64,000 nt of DNA, from NCBI GenBank assembly GCA_009833045.1, contig WUUP01000002.1, positions 310,001 to 374,000 of the forward strand, given 5' to 3'. Position numbers and translations under genes: made by a program. The DNA comes from Saprospirales bacterium GYS_P2D (GTDB lineage Bacteria; Bacteroidota; Bacteroidia; Chitinophagales; Saprospiraceae). Positions 33,340 to 43,083 of this stretch are shown here, piece after piece (positions within the stretch are counted from its first letter, which is position 1; every line of letters begins with the position of its first letter). Under the pieces are notes generated by a model. It had not been told where the DNA came from, did no database searches, and saw nothing but the letters and a program-made list of their open reading frames with translations.

Positions 33340-33843
33340 CTATGCGTTAGGATCGACTAAGAATAGCACCTGATCGTACTCCACTGGAGACGCATCATCG
33401 ACCATTACTTTCACGATCTTCCCACTTACTTCGCTCTCGATTTCGTTGAATAGTTTCATCGCCTCGATGATACATACTACATCTCCTTCTTTGATAGTAT
33501 CACCTACATTGACATAGACTGGCTTTTCTGGTGCTGGAGACCTGTAGAACGTCCCTACCATAGGAGATTTCACTTCTACGAGATTAGCATTAGCAGCATC
33601 ATCAGCTGTCTGAGGCAGATCTGGAGTCACTGCAGCAGCAGTGGCTACAGGAGCTGCTGCCGCTACCGGCGCCGGTGCTGCCATCGGCGCAGCTTGCACT
33701 ACAGGCGCCTGACTATATACAGGAGCAGCTACATCCTTATCAGTACGGATCTTGATCTTCAGATCACCCTGTACCATATTGAATTCCTTAATATCCGACT
33801 CACTGAGGAGCGTTACTAATTCTTTGATTTCTTTAAAGGTCAT
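33340..33843 (-). CDS. accB: Acetyl-CoA carboxylase, biotin carboxyl carrier protein
   Basis: This 167-residue protein has an N-terminal helix-rich region (~1-35), an Ala/Pro-rich flexible linker (~39-80), and a biotinyl domain with the acceptor lysine K130 in [13 protein letters not shown]. The linker is typical of AccB and lets the biotin swing between carboxylase and transferase. It is 4 nt after efp and 30 nt before accC. Confidence 0.97.
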   Translation of the reverse strand: MTFKEIKELVTLLSESDIKEFNMVQGDLKIKIRTDKDVAAPVYSQAPVVQAAPMAAPAPVAAAAPVATAAAVTPDLPQTADDAANANLVEVKSPMVGTFYRSPAPEKPVYVNVGDTIKEGDVVCIIEAMKLFNEIESEVSGKIVKVMVDDASPVEYDQVLFLVDPNA

Positions 33844-33847
33844 GTAT

Positions 33848-34414
33848 TTATTTTTTGACTCGTTCTACATAATTACCAGTGCTGGTCTCTATTTTGACCA
33901 CATCTCCCTCATTGATGAAAATCGGCACCTTGATCTCTGCGCCCGTCTCAATAGTAGCAGGCTTGGTGACATTTGTGGCAGTATCTCCACGCACTCCCGG
34001 CTCGGTGTAGGTGATCTCCATCTCTACATACTGAGGCATATCGATAGTCAGCGGGATTTCTTTCTCTGCATGATATAGGATCTCTATCTCCATACTTTCT
34101 TTGAGAAATTGTGGATTTTCAAGCATCTCTGGCTGTATAGCTATTTGCTCATAGTTTTCCAGATTCATACAGTGGTACCCCTCTGCATCATTATAGAGAA
34201 ATTGAAATTTTCTTCTCTCTACTCGCACTACATCTATCTTGTGACCTGATGGCCATGTCTGATCGATCACTTTGCCAGATGTGAGACTCTTTAGCTTAGT
34301 CCGCACAAATGCAGGCCCTTTACCAGGTTTCACGTGCAAAAATTCTACGACGCTATATATATCATGATTAAAATCAATACATAGCCCGTTTCTTATCTCT
34401 GAAGTACTTGCCAT
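33848..34414 (-). CDS. efp: Translation elongation factor P
   Basis: This 188-residue protein has the three beta domains of EF-P. The tip loop [15 protein letters not shown] carries lysine K32, the residue that is modified in many species. The EF-P signature near the end reads [31 protein letters not shown]. It relieves ribosome stalling at polyproline. No modification genes (epmA/epmB, ymfI, earP) are adjacent. Its place between fabH and accB is a common Bacteroidota arrangement as I recall it. Confidence 0.96.
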   Translation of the reverse strand: MASTSEIRNGLCIDFNHDIYSVVEFLHVKPGKGPAFVRTKLKSLTSGKVIDQTWPSGHKIDVVRVERRKFQFLYNDAEGYHCMNLENYEQIAIQPEMLENPQFLKESMEIEILYHAEKEIPLTIDMPQYVEMEITYTEPGVRGDTATNVTKPATIETGAEIKVPIFINEGDVVKIETSTGNYVERVKK

Positions 34415-34456
34415 AATATATTACTATGTAACCTTAATTTACAATACAATGTTTTA

Positions 34457-35434
34457 CTAATAGGCCCATTTCAAATATAATGAACCCCATGTGAAGCCAC
34501 CACCAAAAGCAGTCAAAATCACATTATCTCCTTTTTTTAGTTGATCCTCGTACTCCCACAGACATAATGGGATCGTACCTGCAGATGTATTTCCATATTT
34601 TGCAATATTGAGCATGATTCGCTCCTTAGGGAAGTCGAGTGCATCGCCTACTGCATTGATGATTCTTTCATTGGCCTGGTGAGGGACTACCCAGCTGATT
34701 TCATCTGCCGTGAGATTATTTCTCTCCATGACTTCTTTGATCGTAGAGCTCATACCATTCACCGCACGTCTGAATACTTGGCGACCATCTTGAGTGACAA
34801 AATTCTTCTTTGCATCCAGCCGCTCTTGATTCATCGGATAGAGAGACCCGCCTGCTTCTACCTTCAGTAGCTGACAGCCATATCCGTCTCCTTTGAGGAT
34901 AGCATCGATCACACCATACTCCTCATCCGGCTCGAGGAGCACACCTCCCCCACCATCTCCAAAGAGAATGCTCGTAGTACGATCTTCATAATTCATATAT
35001 GAAGTCATCTTCTCACCTCCGATTACAATGATTTTCTTGTACCTACCTGTCTGGATGAACTGAGACGCCGTGTAGAGTGCGAATACAAAACCGCTACAGG
35101 CAGCATTGATATCAAATCCAAAAGCTTTAGTCAGACCTGATTTATAACAGATATTATTGGCTGTGTCAGGTAATATATAGTCACCTGTACAAGTCGCACA
35201 GATCAGGAGTTCGATTTCTTCTGGAGCTGTGCCAGATTTCTCTAAGATTTGAGCGACTACTTTCTCTCCCATGTGAGAGACCGCTTCGTCCTCTGCCATC
35301 ACTCTCCGCTCTACTATGCCTGTCCGGGTACGGATCCATTCGTCATTCGTATCCATGATTTTCTCCAGATCCGAATTCGATAGAATTTTTTCAGGCACAT
35401 AGCCAGCTACCGCAGTAATCTTCGCTTTTGGCAT
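34457..35434 (-). CDS. fabH: 3-oxoacyl-ACP synthase III (KAS III)
   Basis: This 325-residue thiolase-fold enzyme has the catalytic triad: C113 in INAACSGFVFAL, histidine in VVPHQANERI and asparagine in NIAKYGNTSAGTIP. It opens with AKITAVAGYVPEKILSN and NDEWIRTRTGI, typical of FabH. It condenses acetyl-CoA or a branched acyl-CoA starter with malonyl-ACP to begin fatty acid synthesis. It is the first gene of a minus-strand run that may extend to the deaminase at 28.0 kb. Upstream, TACCTTCG around 35460 resembles a -7 box with one mismatch. Confidence 0.96.
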   Translation of the reverse strand: MPKAKITAVAGYVPEKILSNSDLEKIMDTNDEWIRTRTGIVERRVMAEDEAVSHMGEKVVAQILEKSGTAPEEIELLICATCTGDYILPDTANNICYKSGLTKAFGFDINAACSGFVFALYTASQFIQTGRYKKIIVIGGEKMTSYMNYEDRTTSILFGDGGGGVLLEPDEEYGVIDAILKGDGYGCQLLKVEAGGSLYPMNQERLDAKKNFVTQDGRQVFRRAVNGMSSTIKEVMERNNLTADEISWVVPHQANERIINAVGDALDFPKERIMLNIAKYGNTSAGTIPLCLWEYEDQLKKGDNVILTAFGGGFTWGSLYLKWAY

Positions 35435-35631
35435 AATAGTGATTTAGAATTGGAGGGCGAAGGTATAAAAACTACTCTAATGCCTCATCATTATTCATTT
35501 TTAAAATATACCCTCTCGGATGGCTTATTTCTGCGGTAGATCACATTGGCATGTAAATTGTAATATGTAGTAGAGAGCTATTCTGTGTAATACGAATGGC
35601 TAATTATTAACATATAATAGACTGTCACAAC

Positions 35632-36354
35632 ATGAGAAGAATTAAGGTCACAAGTACATTGGTAGCTCTGTTTATCACGACATTGAGTTTTGCCAGCTCC
35701 ATCAACTTTCATGAGGGCAACTTTTCGTCTGCTAAAGAATTAGCTAACAAGGAGGGCAAAAAACTACTGGTAGATTTTTATGCCTCTTGGTGCGCTCCAT
35801 GCAAATGGATGGACGAGACCACCTTTGCTGATCCAGAGGTGATCAGACGAATGAATGATGACTATATCACTATCAAAGTCAATATTGATGATTTTGATGG
35901 ATATGCGCTCAAAGAGCATTACGGGGTAAAAGTCCTACCTACTGTACTCATTTTTGATAATGATGGTAAGGTCGTAGAGCGCATCGAAGAGACTATACCG
36001 CCATCTAAGATGAACAACCTCTTAGAAAAAAATAAGAACCCTATGTCCACACGAGTCTACACTCCTAATAGTACTCCTGTGAGCAACACTATGACCGAAA
36101 CAACTGCGGCCAAAAGTCATACAGCAAAGTACAAATTACAATTAGGCGTATTCTCCAGCTATCAGAGCACCTTGAAATATTATAAAGAGGTGAAAGGACT
36201 CATCTCACAGCCGATCATCATTCTTCATGATTATAAAGGATCGAATGTGATCTATCGAGTACTGACAGGTAGCTTTAATAACACGACCGAAGCCGAGATC
36301 TATAAGACAGAACTAAAAGATGCTTTCAACATAAGCTCACGACTATACTATTAA
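35632..36354 (+). CDS. Secreted thioredoxin-fold protein fused to a SPOR domain
   Basis: The protein has 240 residues. A signal peptide (~1-21, ALFITTLSFAS) is followed by a thioredoxin domain (~25-135) with redox-active WCAPC in FYASWCAPCKWMDETTF, VNIDDFDGYALKEHYGVKVLPTVLIF and the cis-proline in VLPT. A short Ser/Thr-rich linker leads to a C-terminal SPOR domain (~166-240: YKLQLGVFSSYQSTLKYYKEV, VIYRVLTGSFNNTTEAEIYKTEL). SPOR domains bind denuded septal peptidoglycan. The fusion suggests a thiol-redox function placed at the division site or cell wall, which is inference. A terminator follows. Confidence 0.88.
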   Translation: MRRIKVTSTLVALFITTLSFASSINFHEGNFSSAKELANKEGKKLLVDFYASWCAPCKWMDETTFADPEVIRRMNDDYITIKVNIDDFDGYALKEHYGVKVLPTVLIFDNDGKVVERIEETIPPSKMNNLLEKNKNPMSTRVYTPNSTPVSNTMTETTAAKSHTAKYKLQLGVFSSYQSTLKYYKEVKGLISQPIIILHDYKGSNVIYRVLTGSFNNTTEAEIYKTELKDAFNISSRLYY

Positions 36355-36376
36355 ACCCTATATGAATATATCCGTA

Positions 36377-36409
36377 AAACCTGTAGTGGTCCTACCCTAC
36401 AGGTTTTTT
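36377..36409 (+). terminator. Intrinsic terminator after the thioredoxin-SPOR gene
   Basis: A 10-bp perfect stem AAACCTGTAG / CTACAGGTTT with a 10-nt loop is followed by TTT, about 22 nt past the stop codon. Confidence 0.85.
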
Positions 36410-36479
36410 AACGCCTGCTCAGATATGATTATTTCATATATATATTTTCAATAAATGTAGATCAGCATACACACTTTTG

Positions 36480-36487
36480 TAGTTTTG
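36480..36487 (+). promoter_or_regulatory. Candidate -7 promoter box for the SprB-like gene
   Basis: TAGTTTTG matches TAnnTTTG exactly. It would give a leader of about 120 nt before the ATG at 36614. No clear TTTG at -33. Confidence 0.4.
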
Positions 36488-36613
36488 CGAGTTCATTAGG
36501 GTAAACCTGAGGTCTATTCATTTAGATTGTTTAGTAGCAATATTAGAATAGTGCCCCCGTTTTATCTTCGTTGTAAACAAAAATGCTACAGAGCGCAGAG
36601 TCAGAGTTAGCTT

Positions 36614-39600
36614 ATGAACTATAGGAAGTTTAGTCTCAGATCCATCATATTTATATTGATATTGTTTTTTTCAACGTCGATCTTACACGATCTTAGTGCT
36701 CAGGCATGTGGACCTGAGACAGTCCAGTTGACATTGCCAGACACCATCACAGCAGAGCCCGGGGAGCAGATATGTTTTGATGTCAATGTCTCTGGATTTG
36801 ACAATATGGTTTTGTTCTTTTTTGTGATCAATTTTAATTCGACAGTCTTACAGTTTGATTCTGCAGATCCGTTGGTGAGTGGACTTACTGGCTTTACCTC
36901 TGGAGATATCACGCCACCAAGAGCACAAGATCCAGACGTCATCCGAGTACTATGGTCTCATCCTAATCTCTCGGCGTCCTCGCTGCCGGCTGGATCCCCC
37001 TTGCTCAATCTTTGCTTTACCGTCATAGGTACTCCAGGTAATGACGGCCAAGTCTTATTCAATGATACAGGTCTGGGTAGTCCTTCTGAGTTTCTCAATG
37101 ATGTAAATGCCTCATTTTTACCGTGCAATCCCAATCCCGGAAGTGGATATATACAAGTAGTCCCTGAGCCCAGTGAAGATCCACAGCTATTCGTCACAGC
37201 TCAGTGTGGATCCAATAGTGGAGCGGATGAAGGCATCGCTGAGCTAAAAGCATTTTATGGTACGCCACCCTACGCTATAGATCATAACGGTGCGATCACC
37301 AATGGCGTAGATGATCAAGATATCTTCTTATTTACCGGATTGGCCTTGGGAGATCATACCTTTAGTGTCACAGACGCTATGGGTCGATCGAGTGCTCCTC
37401 TCACTATGACTATCACTAATGAACCTGCATTCGTCATATCCCCTACTACCCTGCGCAATCCCAACTGCCCTACTCAACTCAATGGTCGAATAGCCCTCTC
37501 TGTGACAGGCGGCAAACCTTTCGCTGGCAATGAATACTTCTTCGACTGGGGCTCTGATCAAATCGGATTGGGCCAAAATGAACTAAAAAATATTGGTAAT
37601 GGTGTCTATACCGTGACGGTCATCGACTCATTAGGCTGCAAGCAGCAAGAAGACTATATCCTCCAGCGTGATCCTATCACAGAAGCCAGTCTCGCCATCA
37701 CAGATGCTCTCTGCGAAGATCGAGCTAATGGCGCTATAGATATCGCTGTGCAAGGTGGCGGACCATATACTGACGGCTACGAATGGACTGTAGAGCGCAT
37801 ACAAGATGATGGTAGCACAGTCCCGATCTATACTAATAATCCACCTGAGCTCAATCCTTCATTCAGACTCCTATCTACGGGTGACTATGTAGTAGTGGCT
37901 CGTGACTCTGTCGATAGACTCCAAGCATGTCCATATGTAGATACGATCACTATCTCCGCATCTCGAGAGCTGATGATCTCATTAGATGAAAGCACCTCAG
38001 AGCTCAACTGTCCAGCAGGCCAAATTGAAGCAGTAGTAAACCTGATGTCAACAGACGCTAATCTTACCACACCTATTAATGTTCAATTAGTTGATGTAGA
38101 TGGAGTTATAGCATACGATGATGTAGCTACGAGTGATCAGCTCACATTGCCCTGTCTACCGGTCGGTAGCTATACAGTCAATCTGAGCGACCCAGAAGGA
38201 TGTGGCAACACGCAAGAATTAACACTCATAGGAAATACCATTATGCTACAAGATAGTGTGGTACACGCCCCAAGCTGCTTCGGAGAAGTAGACGGATATA
38301 TTTCTGTAGAAATTTCTACCGATAATCCTCCATTGGTCTATTCTTGGTCAAATGGAGAAGAAGGCACGGATCTGGATAGCATAGGAGGATTATCCGGAGG
38401 AAGCTATACGCTCACGGTGACCGATGCTACTGATGCCCAGCAGATATTTATGTTTATGATTGATGAAGCGGAGGAGTTTTCAGTTACTATCGAAACTGAC
38501 GGGCTCGCCTGTCCAGGCACTACTACTCTCCTCAGAGCTGTGCCTACAGGTGGCAGTGGAGACCTCAGCTATGAATGGTCTCCAAATCCCAATAATCAGA
38601 CAGGTTCTGTTTTTAGTGATGCGGGAGAAGATACCTATACCGTCATCGTAACTGATCAAAACGGCTGCACAGCGATCGATAGCATCACACTGAATGCTCC
38701 AACCCCACCAAACTTTGATTTATCAAATGTAAATCCTCCACAGTGTCTTGGAGAAAATTCTGGCACCGCTGTTCTTCAAGTATTTGCAAATGGCGATTAT
38801 CCCGGCCCATTCTCTTTTTTATCCTCTACAGGATTGCGAGGTACTATTAACAACTTCACTGTTACAAATTTCCCCGCAGGCTCAGGTGCTACTAATTGGA
38901 TCATCTACTCTGATGGAGTCTGCACATTTGATACCGTATATGTAGATATACCTGAGGCTCAGCCTTTTAGCATTGATCAAGAGAACTCATTTATAGGAGA
39001 AATTCCATGTTTTGGTGGCACCGCTACGGTCAATTTAGAGGCTATGGGTGCCAGTAATCTCAACTACACATGGCCTGATCTGAATGATGCTACCGGATCT
39101 GTACAGGTCGGACTATCAGCAGGTGTTTATGAGGTCATACTCAGTGCAGGCGACTGTAGCTCCATAGACTCGATAGAGGTACTGGAGCCTGACTCCATCA
39201 CCATTACAGTAGACAGTTTGACGAGTAATTTTGCCCTATGTGGCAATGATGGCAACACGGCAATAAATCTCATCGCTACAGGTGGGACACCAGACTATCA
39301 AATCAACTGGATCAACGAAGCTGGTCAGAATATCAGCACTGGAGAGTCTGCTGAGGATTTAACCATAGGCACCTATACTATTGAGCTATTAGATGCTAAT
39401 GGATGTGATGCCACTATAGATTTCACTGTGACCGAGCCTGAGCCTGTTATAGCAGTGATCGGCGATATTAGCAGTCCTGACTGTTCAGGAGACTTAGGAT
39501 ATATCACTATCGCCACTGCCACCGGAGGTGTAGGCAGCTATCGCTATCAAGTGAATACTGCCCCAGCAATCCCCATAGCCGACACAGCCACTGTTATTCC

Positions 39601-40237
39601 AGGAGAAATCTTGGTGTCAGTATTTGATCAAAATGGCTGTAGCTGGGATTCTACAGTAAACATCACTGAGCCAGCTCAGCTATCCGTGAGTCTTGGTCCA
39701 GATGCTAATGTGGAGCTCGGACAAGACGCTACGATCACCGCCACGATCAATAGTGATAATGCTATAGACACAGTCATTTGGTCTCCAAGTGTGACTGACG
39801 AAATGTGTGTCTTTGACAACTGTCAAGAAATAAGGGTAACCCCAGTTTCTACGACCACCTATGACGTGATCGTCAGAGATGTCAATGGATGTGAAGTAAC
39901 AGATGATATCACGCTCACGACACAGCGCAGTAGTAATATATTCATACCTAACGCTATATCACCTGATGCTACGATACCAGGCAATGCTATATTCAAAGTA
40001 TTCGCCAGTAGTGGAGTGAGCACTGTAGACTATATCCGCATATTTGATAGATATGGTAATCTCGTACATGCAGAAGAAGGTGCTCAACCAATCCAACTGA
40101 GTGGTGTGGGAAGTTGGAATGGCCGGTTCAACGGAGAAGCTCTCGAAGCAGGTGTGTATGTCTACGTCGTACAACTTTCATTCTTGGATGGAGGAGCTCC
40201 AGAGGTCAGAAAAGGTAATGTAACTTTAGTCAGATAA
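36614..40237 (+). CDS. Large SprB-like surface adhesin with T9SS type B tail
   Basis: The protein has 1207 residues. A signal peptide ends near LSAQ (30). Residues ~35-190 resemble a cohesin-like beta domain (LPDTITAEPGEQICFDVNVSG, LFFFVINFNSTVLQFDS, LLNLCFTVIG). The middle is a chain of about ten diverged Ig-like repeats of 75-95 residues with the SprB motif (GGxPPYxYxWSNG... LxxGxYxVTVTDxxGC), e.g. LVYSWSNGEEGTDLDSIGGL and DAGEDTYTVIVTDQNGCTA. The C-terminal ~90 residues (IFIPNAISPDAT, IRIFDRYGNLVHAEEG, GSWNGRFNGEALEAGVYVYVVQL) form the gliding-motility-associated type B sorting domain. It should be T9SS-exported and surface-anchored, used for adhesion or gliding; SprB is the mobile adhesin of Flavobacterium. 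Confidence 0.9.
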   Translation: MNYRKFSLRSIIFILILFFSTSILHDLSAQACGPETVQLTLPDTITAEPGEQICFDVNVSGFDNMVLFFFVINFNSTVLQFDSADPLVSGLTGFTSGDITPPRAQDPDVIRVLWSHPNLSASSLPAGSPLLNLCFTVIGTPGNDGQVLFNDTGLGSPSEFLNDVNASFLPCNPNPGSGYIQVVPEPSEDPQLFVTAQCGSNSGADEGIAELKAFYGTPPYAIDHNGAITNGVDDQDIFLFTGLALGDHTFSVTDAMGRSSAPLTMTITNEPAFVISPTTLRNPNCPTQLNGRIALSVTGGKPFAGNEYFFDWGSDQIGLGQNELKNIGNGVYTVTVIDSLGCKQQEDYILQRDPITEASLAITDALCEDRANGAIDIAVQGGGPYTDGYEWTVERIQDDGSTVPIYTNNPPELNPSFRLLSTGDYVVVARDSVDRLQACPYVDTITISASRELMISLDESTSELNCPAGQIEAVVNLMSTDANLTTPINVQLVDVDGVIAYDDVATSDQLTLPCLPVGSYTVNLSDPEGCGNTQELTLIGNTIMLQDSVVHAPSCFGEVDGYISVEISTDNPPLVYSWSNGEEGTDLDSIGGLSGGSYTLTVTDATDAQQIFMFMIDEAEEFSVTIETDGLACPGTTTLLRAVPTGGSGDLSYEWSPNPNNQTGSVFSDAGEDTYTVIVTDQNGCTAIDSITLNAPTPPNFDLSNVNPPQCLGENSGTAVLQVFANGDYPGPFSFLSSTGLRGTINNFTVTNFPAGSGATNWIIYSDGVCTFDTVYVDIPEAQPFSIDQENSFIGEIPCFGGTATVNLEAMGASNLNYTWPDLNDATGSVQVGLSAGVYEVILSAGDCSSIDSIEVLEPDSITITVDSLTSNFALCGNDGNTAINLIATGGTPDYQINWINEAGQNISTGESAEDLTIGTYTIELLDANGCDATIDFTVTEPEPVIAVIGDISSPDCSGDLGYITIATATGGVGSYRYQVNTAPAIPIADTATVIPGEILVSVFDQNGCSWDSTVNITEPAQLSVSLGPDANVELGQDATITATINSDNAIDTVIWSPSVTDEMCVFDNCQEIRVTPVSTTTYDVIVRDVNGCEVTDDITLTTQRSSNIFIPNAISPDATIPGNAIFKVFASSGVSTVDYIRIFDRYGNLVHAEEGAQPIQLSGVGSWNGRFNGEALEAGVYVYVVQLSFLDGGAPEVRKGNVTLVR

Positions 40238-40259
40238 ATAGAAAAGGCTAAGAATAATA

Positions 40260-40868
40260 CTATTTTGATTTTTTAGCCTGGTCTTTTTGGGGCTTGTCCT
40301 TCACGTATATTTTGAATTTCAATATATGTGGAGACTTTGGACTATTGGACTTAATAGTGACCTCAGGGATCTGAGCCCCAGATTTCCCTACAGAATTATA
40401 TGTAACCCCGATATATCCCTTTTCTTCTGGAGCTATATCTATGAATGGGAAAGTAGGCACCGTACATCCACAGCTACCTATCGCTGAGGAAATAGATAAG
40501 GGCCCATTACCTGTGTTTTCAAAATAAAATTTGTCCTCTATCACATCACCTTCTGTGATAGTATCCAGCTCAAAGATCTCTTCTTCAAATACTATTTGAG
40601 AGTATTTCTTTGGTTTTGGAGGGGCTTTTTTAACTGGAGGAGTAGGTTTAGGTTCTTCCTTCTTTGGCTCCTCTATTTTTTCTATGGGTTCTTCAATCTC
40701 TTTAGATGACTTGAGAGTAGTAGTGATAGTATCCAGTCGATATTCTGCCAGCTCAGGTTCTGTTTCATCGCTGTGACTTTCTACTGGATATTTAGCATCG
40801 GATGCCTTATCACCACAAGCAATGCAAAGCACCATGGCACATATGAAATACAATATTTGACTCTTCAT
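40260..40868 (-). CDS. DUF1573 lipoprotein
   Basis: I start at ATG 40868 (MKSQILYFICAMVLCIAC); the frame can be extended only to a TTG. This gives 202 residues with the lipid cysteine near position 18. A low-complexity Glu/Pro/Lys stretch (KEIEEPIEKIEEPKKEEPKP) spans to ~95 like an envelope-crossing linker. The DUF1573 domain follows: VFEEEIFELDTITEGDVIEDKFYFENTGNGPLSISSAIGSCGCTVPTFPFIDIAPEEKGYIGVTYNS. The CGCT motif after SxG is the family hallmark. DUF1573 is an Ig-like fold common in Bacteroidota envelopes, function unknown. A consensus -7 box lies 6 nt before the ATG. Confidence 0.85.
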   Translation of the reverse strand: MKSQILYFICAMVLCIACGDKASDAKYPVESHSDETEPELAEYRLDTITTTLKSSKEIEEPIEKIEEPKKEEPKPTPPVKKAPPKPKKYSQIVFEEEIFELDTITEGDVIEDKFYFENTGNGPLSISSAIGSCGCTVPTFPFIDIAPEEKGYIGVTYNSVGKSGAQIPEVTIKSNSPKSPHILKFKIYVKDKPQKDQAKKSK

Positions 40869-40874
40869 AGAGTA

Positions 40875-40882
40875 CAAACATA
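40875..40882 (-). promoter_or_regulatory. -7 promoter box of the DUF1573 gene, probably leaderless
   Basis: On the minus strand TATGTTTG matches TAnnTTTG and ends 6 nt before the ATG at 40868, so the transcript should start at or almost at the start codon. Confidence 0.5.
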
Positions 40883-40924
40883 ATAGACATCATCGTAAAA
40901 GCTGAGACTCTATCAGTCAGAAAA

Positions 40925-42133
40925 TTATCTTAACACATTAATCACACCCGATTTAGTGTACTCTTCTCCGTTGCACACATAGTTGACTTTATAGACATAG
41001 CTACTATTAGCTGCTGGATCACCTGTATTATTATGTAGTCCATTCCATGTGCTATTGATATCGACAGTACCGAAAATACGACCGCCCCATTTATCAAAGA
41101 CTTCAAAGGTGTTGAGTGATTCGACTAAATAGATATTACTTATGCCAAAATTATCATTGACTCCATCGCCATTAGGAGTGAATGTATTTGGTAGCATAAG
41201 GTCATCACAGCTGACCATTTGGCGATCTACTACATTGATAGTGACATCATCTGTGACTCGACAGCCTGAATATTCTACCTCGAGGGTGTAGGTATGTGTC
41301 CCTACTTCTGGAGTAGCTATAGGCTCTAACAAGAACGGATCATCGAGCCCGGCAGATGGTGACCACTCAAAGTCATTGCTACAAGTCTGACCAGTCCTCA
41401 ATGCTAAAGACTCCCCGATAAAGATCGTAGTGTCAGGAGTAATGATTTGATCAGGCTTGAGATCGGCTCTTACCACTTCTCTCTGTGTCAAAGCTCCTTG
41501 ATATACCTGAATCTCATCTATCCGTCCCCTAAAACGACTATCAGGGACAGTCGCCATAACACAAGGAGAATTACCCAATGTCAAGTTAGCTCCATTCATC
41601 AGGGATAAGGGGCTGATAGAATTAGCCTCCGCTACTAAATCACCATTAACATAGAGCTGCCCTGTGGATCCTGATAATGTAAAAACTACATAATTCCAGC
41701 ACAGAGGATTTTCTATTTCTGCATCAATACTGAAAAAATTAGCCGGAGAATCGGAGAAAATAATACTCAAAAGATTGAAGTCCGGCAAATATCTCATTAA
41801 AAATACAGAATCCCGAGAGCAAGCATTAGCGACAGAAAAAACATCCATTGGATCACTATCCATTGGATCAAACTGAACATAAAAGCTAAGGCTAAAATCT
41901 GAACTAAATATTGGGCTCAAGCCCGCACCAAAATCAATGAACTGAGAGCCGTTAAGATCAAAACCATCTGCCTCTACTCCACAGGCACAGGGAGTGCCCA
42001 GTATAAATCCATCATTATTGCCCTCATAATCTTGTACACTACAATTGTCCAATTTATAATTAGACACTAATGTAGCTTGCCCTAAAATCGCACCAGAAAG
42101 GTTCATGAAAACAATTGCAAATAATACTCTCAA
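40925..42133 (-). CDS. LamG-like surface protein with T9SS type B tail
   Basis: The protein has 402 residues. It starts at TTG 42133; an in-frame stop lies five codons upstream and the next ATG would destroy the signal peptide (MRVLFAIVFMNLSGAILGQ). Residues ~20-220 are a concanavalin/LamG-type jelly roll (SNYKLDNCSVQDYEGNNDG, FDLNGSQFIDFGAGLS, SLSFYVQFDPM, GQLYVNGDLVAEA, GRIDEIQVYQGALTQREV). A short Ig/PKD-like domain follows, then the type B tail: MLPNTFTPNGDGVNDNFGIS, TFEVFDKWGGRIFG, STWNGLHNN and YVYKVNYVCNGEEYTKSGVINVLR. Expected to be exported by T9SS and bound to the surface; a glycan-binding role is inference. Confidence 0.87.
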   Translation of the reverse strand: MRVLFAIVFMNLSGAILGQATLVSNYKLDNCSVQDYEGNNDGFILGTPCACGVEADGFDLNGSQFIDFGAGLSPIFSSDFSLSFYVQFDPMDSDPMDVFSVANACSRDSVFLMRYLPDFNLLSIIFSDSPANFFSIDAEIENPLCWNYVVFTLSGSTGQLYVNGDLVAEANSISPLSLMNGANLTLGNSPCVMATVPDSRFRGRIDEIQVYQGALTQREVVRADLKPDQIITPDTTIFIGESLALRTGQTCSNDFEWSPSAGLDDPFLLEPIATPEVGTHTYTLEVEYSGCRVTDDVTINVVDRQMVSCDDLMLPNTFTPNGDGVNDNFGISNIYLVESLNTFEVFDKWGGRIFGTVDINSTWNGLHNNTGDPAANSSYVYKVNYVCNGEEYTKSGVINVLR

Positions 42134-42156
42134 TGTGATCAGATTTTATCTCTGCA

Positions 42157-43083
42157 TTAATTAACGAAGCCGAGACGAATTAATTCTGCAAGGAAAAACA
42201 CATAGAAGCTCAACAGCATACCTGCCTCCCAAAATGATACTTTTCGAGAATAACATACCAGACAAAACAATCCTGTGACAATCACCATAAACGGCATACT
42301 AAAGTTCATAATCTCTGCAGGTATCACTAACTCACCAAAAAACGAAGGGATCGCCATAACTCCATAGGTGTTAAATAGATTAGAGCCTATGACATTACCT
42401 ATGGCCATCTCATGCATCCCTCTCCTACTCGCAGCTACACTGACCACGATCTCAGGGAGAGATGTGCCTAAGGCTAATGCACTGAGTGATACTACTGCAG
42501 GCGATATACCTAAAGTGGTCGATATATCAGTGATAGACTCCACTGTATATGCCGCTCCAAAATACACCCCAACTCCAGCAATCAATGCAATGAGGTAAGT
42601 CGTCCAATTGGTCTTGACTTTTTCAGGCTTGTCATCACTATCATCCTGTATGGAGTAGATCAAAAAGCCGATAAGCCCCGAAGCAAATATTAGCGCCTCG
42701 ATGAGTGAGAAATGTAAATCTTTCAGGGCAAACCAAAGCAGTACAGAGGATCCTATCAGAAGACTCATATCCACCTCCATGAGGTTCCTATTAATCTTAA
42801 GCGATCGTACCGCCATAGCACTAATCCCTACTACCAGGAGAATATTAGTGATGTTACTCCCTATGACATTGCCGACCACGATCTCCGAGCTACCACGATA
42901 AACGGAGATAATAGAGGTAGCCAGCTCCGGAAGCGAGGTGCCAAATGCCACTATAGTCACACCTATGATAAAAGGTGAAATACCCAGACTCAAGCCGATA
43001 CGCTCAGAGGAATCGATAAACTTATTAGAAGAAAAAATCAGCAGCGCTAAACTGCCTGCGAATATGAGGACTGATAGTGCCAA
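42157..43083 (-). CDS. Sodium/calcium exchanger family antiporter
   Basis: This 308-residue protein has ten hydrophobic segments in two inverted halves, each with a family motif: IIGVTIVAFGTSLPELATSI with EIVVGNVIGSNITNILLVVG, and AVVSLSALALGTSLPEIVVSV with EMAIGNVIGSNLFNTYGVM. These alpha-repeats carry the ion-binding glutamates of CaCA-family exchangers (YrbG type). It exchanges Na+ or H+ for Ca2+ across the inner membrane. The start is a TTG at 43083; no in-frame ATG lies near. Confidence 0.92.
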   Translation of the reverse strand: MALSVLIFAGSLALLIFSSNKFIDSSERIGLSLGISPFIIGVTIVAFGTSLPELATSIISVYRGSSEIVVGNVIGSNITNILLVVGISAMAVRSLKINRNLMEVDMSLLIGSSVLLWFALKDLHFSLIEALIFASGLIGFLIYSIQDDSDDKPEKVKTNWTTYLIALIAGVGVYFGAAYTVESITDISTTLGISPAVVSLSALALGTSLPEIVVSVAASRRGMHEMAIGNVIGSNLFNTYGVMAIPSFFGELVIPAEIMNFSMPFMVIVTGLFCLVCYSRKVSFWEAGMLLSFYVFFLAELIRLGFVN

